Below are positions 6,269 through 12,941 of a stretch of DNA of 20,526 nt, piece by piece. The stretch lies in IMG/VR virus record IMGVR_UViG_3300028844_003819, positions 1-20,526 of that record. One strand, 5' to 3'. The DNA is from a virus. Numbering within the stretch: position 1 is the first letter of the stretch; each line of letters starts with the position of its first letter. Position numbers and translations under genes: made by a program. The notes under the pieces are model-generated. The model saw only the letters and a program-made list of their open reading frames with translations. It did not search any database and had not been told where the DNA came from.

Positions 6269-6949
6269 CTACTGTTTGAAGTTAGCGTCCTCAATAGGAC
6301 CTTCCAACGAGATCTCCCATCCATGCCAAGAGCCCTTGCTGTTCTCTTCCGAAACAGTCTTTAAGTGGTAAATGTGCGAGAATCGCGGCGGAGTAAACGC
6401 CCCGTTTGCACCGTTCATGACGCGTGATTGGATCATAGAGTTCCACTTTCTGGACTTTTTCATCTGAGTTGATTTCATAGTGACAAGCGCAGTCTGCTGC
6501 GTACCGTCTTCCTTTAAAATCATCACAAAATGCTGGTGTGTTTCTTCGAGGTAACTGCCGTTACCACCGACCACATATTCACGATTATCCTCAGAGCTTC
6601 GCTCAGTATCAGGGCGTTTCTCGTCGGGGGTGAAAATGTTTATCGGTGCTCCAGAGCCCGTGCCACGCGGAGCCCACTCGATGTATCGTCTCTGATACAC
6701 GCAAGGGACAACACGACAGCCTTCTTTACCCTTAAAAATGTCACCAGTGACGGTGTTATATATGTCTCCAGCTTTGGCGTCGTCTAAATCATCTAGAGTA
6801 GGGTCCTGGCGGCTCAATACTTTGAGAAACGGCAGAGCAAGATCGTCCTGCCCCAAGTTTTCAAGTCCGAGGCCTTGGTCTTGCTCGAAAATGGTAGAGT
6901 CGAACTGGCTGATTTCTCCTGATTTCTTTTCTGCTACATCTTTAGTCAT
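6269..6949 (-). CDS. Conserved phage replication-block protein, possibly ssDNA-binding, 226 aa
   Basis: I know no firm function. It is 226 aa, soluble and acidic at the N-terminus (residues 1-60). The middle is beta-rich, with blocks PFLKVLSRQDP, GDIYNTVTGDIFKGKEG and VVPCVYQRRYIEWAPRG. A basic-aromatic patch (TMKSTQMKKSRKWNSMIQSR) follows, and the C-terminus is acidic. A beta-rich core with a basic patch and acidic ends, placed just before the primase, suggests a single-strand DNA-binding or annealing role; this is inference. The start ATG has AAAGG about 9 nt upstream, inside the end of the preceding gene, which stops 2 nt before. I recall similar proteins beside PolA and primase genes in marine phages, mostly without a function. 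Confidence 0.6.
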   Translation of the reverse strand: MTKDVAEKKSGEISQFDSTIFEQDQGLGLENLGQDDLALPFLKVLSRQDPTLDDLDDAKAGDIYNTVTGDIFKGKEGCRVVPCVYQRRYIEWAPRGTGSGAPINIFTPDEKRPDTERSSEDNREYVVGGNGSYLEETHQHFVMILKEDGTQQTALVTMKSTQMKKSRKWNSMIQSRVMNGANGAFTPPRFSHIYHLKTVSEENSKGSWHGWEISLEGPIEDANFKQ

Positions 6950-6951
6950 TA

Positions 6952-7524
6952 TTATTTACCTTTTTTAATATTTGCACGTTGGCCAACGTAGGCCCCGAAT
7001 AAGTCCATAGGAAACTCGTCCCCGGTTTCTACGCGTTCTTTTACAAACGCTTTGAGTGTAGAAGGGTGAACCTCCTGTTTTTGATCAGCGTGAACGCCTT
7101 GATCAGCAGCCACCTTCAAGAACTGCTCAGCTTGTGAGTCTTCGCCGCGGCCAAATACGCACGAAACCGTGTTCTTGATGATGTCGTCAAAACCATTATC
7201 GCGCAGCCAGGAAAAAGCCTGAGGTCGATTATCGACCTTGATGTGCGCACCATAAGTAGGTTTGAGTTCGACCTTGCTTCCATCTTCAAGCTCGAATTTA
7301 GTTAATCCGATTTCGTGGAGCAGGGCAGGCAGGTCCTCGTCGGTCAGTTTAAGAAGCTTTCTCTTCTCTTCTTTCAACCGGTCATCCAACTGTACAACTA
7401 AGCTTTCCTGTGCAGCTACGGCACGAGCCATTTCCGCAACAGTTTGCAAGCCTTCGGTATTTATAGAGTCTAACGCGGAAACATCAGCTTGATCTGTCTC
7501 CATCTCTTCGAACAAGTTTTGCAT
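6952..7524 (-). CDS. Conserved phage protein with N-terminal coiled coil, 190 aa, first gene of the replication operon
   Basis: I place the start at ATG 7524 (MQNLFEEM), which has AGGA 8 nt upstream. An in-frame ATG at 7575 would add 17 residues but lies in the divergent promoter and operator region. The product has a probable coiled coil (about 24-60) and a beta-hairpin (FELEDGSKVELKPTYGAHI). A long conserved-looking half follows (PQAFSWLRDNGFDDIIKN, then FGRGEDSQAEQFL), with a basic tail (GQRANIKKGK). Similar proteins occur in many podoviruses without a known role. As the promoter-proximal gene it would be made first and in the largest amount in this operon. No catalytic motif is seen. Confidence 0.65.
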   Translation of the reverse strand: MQNLFEEMETDQADVSALDSINTEGLQTVAEMARAVAAQESLVVQLDDRLKEEKRKLLKLTDEDLPALLHEIGLTKFELEDGSKVELKPTYGAHIKVDNRPQAFSWLRDNGFDDIIKNTVSCVFGRGEDSQAEQFLKVAADQGVHADQKQEVHPSTLKAFVKERVETGDEFPMDLFGAYVGQRANIKKGK

Positions 7525-7544
7525 AGGTCTTTTCCTCGTGGTTA

Positions 7545-7564
7545 AAGTGCATTGTTTAGCACTT
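7545..7564. promoter_or_regulatory. Inverted repeat in the divergent region, candidate operator
   Basis: AAGTGC (7545-7550) and GCACTT (7559-7564) form a perfect 6-bp inverted repeat with an 8-bp AT-rich centre. Half-site centres are about 14 bp apart. It lies just downstream of the predicted start of the leftward transcript (near 7567) and overlaps the weak -35 region of the rightward promoter, so a bound dimer could block both. Confidence 0.5.
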
Positions 7565-7589
7565 GAGGGACACACTATATTCGTATAAT
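7561..7589 (+). promoter_or_regulatory. Rightward promoter for the SNF2-like gene (weak -35)
   Basis: A consensus -10 TATAAT is at 7584-7589. At 17 bp upstream the -35 position reads ACTTGA (7561-7566), a poor match, so an activator or extended contacts may be needed. Transcription would start near 7596, which argues against the ATG at 7597 and for the ATG at 7612. Confidence 0.45.
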
Positions 7590-7602
7590 ATTAGATATGC
7601 AA
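7574..7602 (-). promoter_or_regulatory. Leftward promoter for the replication operon
   Basis: On the minus strand there is a -35 TTGCAT (7602-7597), a 17-bp spacer, and a -10 TATAGT (7579-7574). The predicted start is near 7567, with a leader of about 43 nt to the ATG at 7524. It overlaps the rightward promoter face to face. Confidence 0.5.
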
Positions 7603-7611
7603 GGGGATACT

Positions 7612-9063
7612 ATGAATAATTATAAATTTAAGACTAAGCCTTACGACCATCAAGAAGAGATCTGGTCTAATTCTTGGAAGAAAACTTTTTATGCCTTGTT
7701 TGCAGAAATGGGAACCGGCAAAAGTAAAATTGCTATCGATACGATCGGCGCGTTATATCTTAAAGGAGAGATAGATACTGCGCTAGTTCTAGCCCCTAAA
7801 GGAGTCTTTGACAACTGGGTCAAGGGAGAGTTCCCTACACATTTGCCCGACAATATAAAGTACAAGATCGTTAGATGGCAGCCAAACTGGACTAAGAAGT
7901 ATACAGAAGAAATAAAAGAAGTGGCAATCCGAGGTGATTCTAAGGCGCTCCATATCTTGGTAATGAACATCGAGGCGCTTAGTACAGAGAAAGGCGCGGC
8001 CAGTGCCAAGCGCTTCCTAGAACGTAATCCGGACAATATGACACTGATTGACGAGTCTACGACTATAAAGAACCGCAAGGCTCAGCGTACCAAAACAGTC
8101 CTGGAGCTTACCGGGGTGTCAAAATACCGTCGCATTCTTACCGGTAGTCCCATCACTAAATCGCCTATGGACCTTTATGCTCAGTGCGCCTTTTTGGACT
8201 CAAAAGCTTTAGGATTTAAGAGTTTCTATGCATTTCAGGGGCGCTACGCTGTAATCCAGAGAAGAAACATGGGCCACCGTAGCTTCCAGCACATCGTGGG
8301 CTACCGGAAACTGGACGAATTGAGTCAAAAGATTGACGGTTTTTCTGTCCGAGTGTTGAAAAGCGAATGCCTAGATCTGCCGGATAAGGTCTACACCAAG
8401 CGTGATGTTTCTTTGACTCCGCAACAAAAGAAAGTATATAGCGAAATGAAAGAGCTGGCCCTAGCGCAGCTAGAGTCCGGGGACCTGGCCACCACCGCAA
8501 GCGTGCTGACTCAAATTATGCGGCTACAGCAGATAACTTGTGGCTTCCTGCAACCTGACGAGGGCGAGATACAAGACCTGCCCAACAACCGGCTCAGTGA
8601 ACTGTTAAACGTGGTCGAGGAATCGTCAGGGAAGATTATTATCTGGGCCACCTGGACGCACGACATTCTGAAGATAGAAAGCGAACTGACTAAGATTTAC
8701 GGAGAGGACTCGGTTGCGTCTTACTACGGGGATACCGCTCAAGATGACCGCCAGGCCATCGTAGACCGTTTCCAAGACCCAGAATCATCGCTAAGATTCT
8801 TTGTAGGACAGCCTCGTACAGGTGGTTACGGCATTACTCTGACCGCTGCGCATACGATGATTTACTACTCAAATAGCTACGATTTAGAGATACGGTTGCA
8901 ATCGGAGGACCGTGCACATCGAATTGGTCAGACCAAATCCGTGACTTACGTTGATCTTATTTCTCCGGGGACAATAGACGAGACCATCCTCACGGCTCTG
9001 CGAAACAAAATAAACCTTGCTTCGACAGTGCTTGGTGAGGACGTAAAGGACTGGCTGCGTTAG
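7612..9063 (+). CDS. SNF2-like superfamily 2 DNA helicase/ATPase, 483 aa
   Basis: The start at ATG 7612 (MNNYKF) has AAGGGG about 6 nt upstream. The in-frame ATG at 7597 sits at the predicted transcription start. SF2/SNF2 motifs: I MGTGKS (33-38), II LIDEST (145-150, DEST in place of DEAH), III LTGSPI (176-181), V GGYGITLTAA (404-413), and VI QSEDRAHRIGQT (430-441). The HRIGQT form of motif VI is typical of SNF2 proteins. It has two RecA lobes and no extra nuclease or chromatin-type domain. SNF2 proteins translocate on duplex DNA and remodel protein-DNA or branched DNA; many phages carry short versions near replication genes. It is the only large rightward gene and its stop overlaps the stop of the 1293-aa gene by 4 nt. 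Confidence 0.85.
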   Translation: MNNYKFKTKPYDHQEEIWSNSWKKTFYALFAEMGTGKSKIAIDTIGALYLKGEIDTALVLAPKGVFDNWVKGEFPTHLPDNIKYKIVRWQPNWTKKYTEEIKEVAIRGDSKALHILVMNIEALSTEKGAASAKRFLERNPDNMTLIDESTTIKNRKAQRTKTVLELTGVSKYRRILTGSPITKSPMDLYAQCAFLDSKALGFKSFYAFQGRYAVIQRRNMGHRSFQHIVGYRKLDELSQKIDGFSVRVLKSECLDLPDKVYTKRDVSLTPQQKKVYSEMKELALAQLESGDLATTASVLTQIMRLQQITCGFLQPDEGEIQDLPNNRLSELLNVVEESSGKIIIWATWTHDILKIESELTKIYGEDSVASYYGDTAQDDRQAIVDRFQDPESSLRFFVGQPRTGGYGITLTAAHTMIYYSNSYDLEIRLQSEDRAHRIGQTKSVTYVDLISPGTIDETILTALRNKINLASTVLGEDVKDWLR

Positions 9064-12000
9064 CCCCTCAGAGAACCGATGCCTTGCGTGCGAATGATGT
9101 CGCTTGCCGTATCGAAAGGATACAGGGCCGCGTAGCGTGCTCTCTGGTTCGGGTTTGCTGGGGCGGGAGCGGGAGCCGCGGGCCGTGGGGCTTGTGCCAC
9201 TGGAGGTGGTGTAGGTGTAGGTCTAGGCGCTGCTGCTTGTGTCGCAGGCTCCGGCGGAGGTACAGGAGTTGGTTGTACCCGACGTGGGTTCGTCCTTTGC
9301 TGTATCATAGGCGCTGCCCCTGCTTCTTCGCGCTCTTGTTGTCTTTGCTCCGATGGTTTTTTACCGTACACTTCTTCCGCAAACATTTTGTAAGAAAATT
9401 CCGGATTTATTATTCCCCCTCCTAATAAGAACGTGTACATACGTTTTAATTTAGGTCCGGACAAATCCGCAATATCGTCACCCTTCATAGCTAAAGTAAG
9501 TACTTCTTCTAAAAGTTCGGTGTCTTTTAGCATTTCGGTCATCATTTGATTAGCTAACATTCCGGGTTGTTCTGAAAGCAACATCCTAGAAAGTCTACTT
9601 CCGGTTCCAGCCGCAGATAAACCACCTTGAGTAACATTTCCAGGAAGTATCTTAGTTATTAAAGAATATACCGAAGAACCTATTCCGGCACCTATTATTG
9701 AAAAAGCGCCTTGTTCTAATGTGGCTCTTATTGCGCTAGCCGGGTCTTGGTTTACAATTTCTTCGGCAGAAAGATTGGGGTCTAAACCGGCCGCCTGACG
9801 CCTAGCGGCAATTGTTGCATTTAACTCGGGAAGCCTGGCAGCGTTAGTAGTTAATTGAATTTGATTCATTACATCAATTAATCTATTAATTTTAGCTACG
9901 TGTGAATTGCCTTCTTCTAAAAGGCCTGTTTTAGCTAAAATTTGAATTACCGAGTCAGCCCCTTTATTAGGAAGCATAGGGTCGTTTAAATATTGTTTAA
10001 ATTTTTCAAGATCAAAAGGAATTACCCCGGTAGCTTCGTCTATAGGACTGTTACCACCGGCATAGGTATACGCTTGTGCAAATATAGTGTCTAAAAACCC
10101 TTGAATTACTTTTTCATCTCCAGAATCTACGGCAATTTTAGCCGCTTCTGTAAAATCTTTTATAGGATTTCCAACAACATTATTTCTACTTTCTCCTGGA
10201 TTACCTATCATTCTTTTAAGAGCCGCTTGAGGCTGTTCATATATGCCAGAGAAATAATTAGAAAACGCATCTCGTTCTGTTAAACCTTTGTTAAACAAAC
10301 TTTCTTCCAAAGTAGCGTTTTCTAATAATGCATTAAATCTATTTACATCTTTCAAATCTCCCCGAAGTGAAGGGAAATAATTGCTTAATACTCGGTCTAT
10401 TTGCGGGTCAGCTATGAAGTTTTGGAAAGCCTGGGTAGGCACCATATTTGTTTTTGGTATTGTAAGATCTGGATTTTCCGGATCTTCTATCATTATAATT
10501 CTACCATCCGCGTCTTTTACCGGAGTCCTATTAAAATATTTAGGATTTTCCAGTAAACCACGTAAAACTTTATCTTGTGCGCTTCGAATGGTAGGTACAG
10601 CGGTAGATGTAGTTGTTTCTAAGCCGCTAACGGCCGTATCAACAGGCAGTCCAGATTCCAGTAATCCTTCCAAACCACCGTTTTCAATTATCCCGTCTTC
10701 TCCGCTAAACTCACCCCTTGCCGCACCCATTTCATTTGCATTAGATAAAACTCCTAAGTTCCTTTGGTCATAATCTAATAGAAACGTAGCGGCACGGTCC
10801 ATTTCTTGCATACGCAGAAGGGTTGAATCGCCCATATTAGAAAAAAGAATTTGCCCGGACAATTCTTTTGGTATTTTAGATCTCATGTCTTGTAGAAAAG
10901 CGTTTGAAAAAACATTGTTAGCTTCGTCTCTAAACGCTAAATAGTTATTAAAATACTGTGAAAAACCTCCACCGGGAGTTTCTATGTTGCGATTAGCGCT
11001 GACTGCCCTTAAACTATTTTTTGCACCTTCTTCTAACTCGGCTAACAACTTAAGAAGAGGTTGATTGCCCGCTCGTAAAGCTTGCCTTTTCGATTGATCT
11101 ATTTGATCTAAAAAATTTAAAAGATCTCCGGAAGTAATATCTTGAACAAACTCTTCCGCTGCTTCAACTGGAGCCGAAACAGTTGGCAAATTTAACTCTA
11201 ATTGTTGTTCGGGCAATTTAGGTAAATCGTCAGCTTTAGCGTATTTATCTGGATTTACTAATACATCAAATTGCTTTAAAACTTTATCTAAACTAATTAA
11301 ATCTTTTCCGTAACTAAGTCTAGGACGAATACCTAATATAGCTGCTTCATCGCCAATACGATTAAACACATCCACCAACAAATTTGCGGTTGGCTTACCA
11401 TTATCCAAAGGGCCTTGTAACGCGCTGTCCGGTACGTTTATATTTTTAGGTATTAAATTCTTAAGTATGTTTCCTTGAGCATCAATCTTAGCCGAAACTC
11501 CGTTTGGTCCAAATAGCGTGTCAAACAATACGGCTTCTGAGTCAAAAGTTTCTCCCCCGGCTAAAGCTCTTTCAGCAGCTCGATCATAGTTTTGCATAGA
11601 GGAAGTAAGTAAATTATTAATCTCCGTTCTAAACCCTGCATCTCGCAAATCTTGATACAACCCTAATGCCGCGGGGTCGTCTATTTCCAAAAGCTTACTT
11701 AAGAAATTGTTATAACCTTGGAAAGCAGCTTCATGTTGTTCACGAATGCTAACGTCCGGGTTTCTCATCGGAGTCCCATTTTTTAATTTATTTTCAAGAC
11801 CAACGCTCTCTAGTAAGAAAAGCACTGGAACTCCTGTCTTTAAGGCTGCGGTAGCATTGTCGTAGTCTAAACCACCGGATCTTAAAAGTTCTGTTTCAGG
11901 GGTTCGTCTACCGGCATTGATGTCTTGTATCAACCTTAAAAAAACTTCGGGATCTTCTCCCCCTGCTCTCAATAATTCTATAAACCTGTTTCCAGAATAT

Positions 12001-12941
12001 TCTATTCTATTTTTTTGATTAATATTTTTAAGAAAAGTACCAAAGGCTCCAGAGTTGTTGACCAATCCACGGCCTAAAATGTCTAAAGGTTGACTTACGG
12101 TAACTCCTATTTCTGTGCCGAATTGAGCCAAATCCGAAAGAGCCCCTCGGTCTCCTTGTTGATACGCTTCGAAACCCGCCGCAACTCCTGATGCCGTCAA
12201 AATATCTTTAGTTTCTGTGCTTAAATATGTCCTAGGATTTTGCCGAGCAAAGTCAAACGCTTCCCTAACATAACCCTCACCTTTTTCTAAACCACTAGAA
12301 ATTTTAGTTCCAAAAGGTATCCTAGAGGCGTTTCTAGAAATAAAATCAGAGCCTAAATTAATCATAGCTTTCTCAGGCACCATCCAAGGTACCGCAAGTC
12401 CGGGAACACTTTCGGTAAAAAATTTAACCGCTGCTCCTGCAGTAGTATCACCCACAATTTGCTCATACATCTCCGGATTAACTTGGCGCAAAGCTAAATC
12501 GGAAGAAATCATGCCAACGATTCCGCCCGTTACAATTCCAGGAATGCCAAAAGGAGAGCCCGCATAGGCCCCACCCATGGTAGCCGCCGAAGGAACAAGC
12601 CCTTTTACGGCTTCCTCGGCTATATATTGTGCTTGAGGCACATTTCTAGCCGTGCTGTACATCGATATTATTTCCATGTCGGACATGGGTTTAACGGGTG
12701 TGCCGAAAGGAGAATCGGCTTCCGCCATTCCTTTTTTTAAAGCCTCGTAATAACTTTCATCTAAGCTGTAATAGTTTCCGTCCGCGCCTTTAGGCTTGTA
12801 TTGCCCTAAAACAAATTTAGCAATTTCAGAATCTTCAAAGCCATCCCCTCTCATCTTGTACAAATCTAAATCCACTAAACCGGATTGATTAGGATCTAAA
12901 AGAGTTACAGGCGTTGTTTCAGAAACATTTTCTTCGGCCAT
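9060..12941 (-). CDS. Very large virion protein, possibly internal/ejection protein, 1293 aa
   Basis: The last gene of the leftward virion operon. Its ATG overlaps the TAA of the 825-aa gene by 1 nt (TAATG), with AGGAG 10 nt upstream. No enzyme motif is recognised. It has a Gly/Ala-rich hydrophobic stretch (about 117-152), a second hydrophobic stretch (about 1070-1095), and long helical regions rich in Asn, Leu and Glu. A Pro/Ala-rich linker (about 1227-1265) leads to a C-terminal block, RYAALYPFD...IRTQGIGSL. Length, membrane-like segments and place at the end of a podovirus-like structural block fit an internal virion or DNA-ejection protein, but this is inference. Most of the gene is much more AT-rich than the flanking structural genes, while the Pro-rich end (about 9090-9330) is GC-rich. 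Confidence 0.7.
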   Translation of the reverse strand: MAEENVSETTPVTLLDPNQSGLVDLDLYKMRGDGFEDSEIAKFVLGQYKPKGADGNYYSLDESYYEALKKGMAEADSPFGTPVKPMSDMEIISMYSTARNVPQAQYIAEEAVKGLVPSAATMGGAYAGSPFGIPGIVTGGIVGMISSDLALRQVNPEMYEQIVGDTTAGAAVKFFTESVPGLAVPWMVPEKAMINLGSDFISRNASRIPFGTKISSGLEKGEGYVREAFDFARQNPRTYLSTETKDILTASGVAAGFEAYQQGDRGALSDLAQFGTEIGVTVSQPLDILGRGLVNNSGAFGTFLKNINQKNRIEYSGNRFIELLRAGGEDPEVFLRLIQDINAGRRTPETELLRSGGLDYDNATAALKTGVPVLFLLESVGLENKLKNGTPMRNPDVSIREQHEAAFQGYNNFLSKLLEIDDPAALGLYQDLRDAGFRTEINNLLTSSMQNYDRAAERALAGGETFDSEAVLFDTLFGPNGVSAKIDAQGNILKNLIPKNINVPDSALQGPLDNGKPTANLLVDVFNRIGDEAAILGIRPRLSYGKDLISLDKVLKQFDVLVNPDKYAKADDLPKLPEQQLELNLPTVSAPVEAAEEFVQDITSGDLLNFLDQIDQSKRQALRAGNQPLLKLLAELEEGAKNSLRAVSANRNIETPGGGFSQYFNNYLAFRDEANNVFSNAFLQDMRSKIPKELSGQILFSNMGDSTLLRMQEMDRAATFLLDYDQRNLGVLSNANEMGAARGEFSGEDGIIENGGLEGLLESGLPVDTAVSGLETTTSTAVPTIRSAQDKVLRGLLENPKYFNRTPVKDADGRIIMIEDPENPDLTIPKTNMVPTQAFQNFIADPQIDRVLSNYFPSLRGDLKDVNRFNALLENATLEESLFNKGLTERDAFSNYFSGIYEQPQAALKRMIGNPGESRNNVVGNPIKDFTEAAKIAVDSGDEKVIQGFLDTIFAQAYTYAGGNSPIDEATGVIPFDLEKFKQYLNDPMLPNKGADSVIQILAKTGLLEEGNSHVAKINRLIDVMNQIQLTTNAARLPELNATIAARRQAAGLDPNLSAEEIVNQDPASAIRATLEQGAFSIIGAGIGSSVYSLITKILPGNVTQGGLSAAGTGSRLSRMLLSEQPGMLANQMMTEMLKDTELLEEVLTLAMKGDDIADLSGPKLKRMYTFLLGGGIINPEFSYKMFAEEVYGKKPSEQRQQEREEAGAAPMIQQRTNPRRVQPTPVPPPEPATQAAAPRPTPTPPPVAQAPRPAAPAPAPANPNQRARYAALYPFDTASDIIRTQGIGSLRG

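Noticed and set aside
7525-7575. 17-residue N-terminal extension of the 190-aa protein from ATG 7575
   Set aside because: It lies over the predicted leftward transcription start and operator. ATG 7524 has a clear ribosome binding site.
7689-8500. Leftward ORFs of 129 and 94 aa opposite the SNF2-like gene
   Set aside because: Fully inside a gene with intact helicase motifs and without start signals.
9084-9425. Rightward 113-aa Arg/Cys/Trp-rich ORF
   Set aside because: It is the antisense reading of the Pro/Ala-rich end of the 1293-aa protein, and its odd composition follows from that.
10381-10773. Rightward 130-aa ORF within the 1293-aa gene
   Set aside because: Antisense shadow in a well-supported long gene; no start signals.
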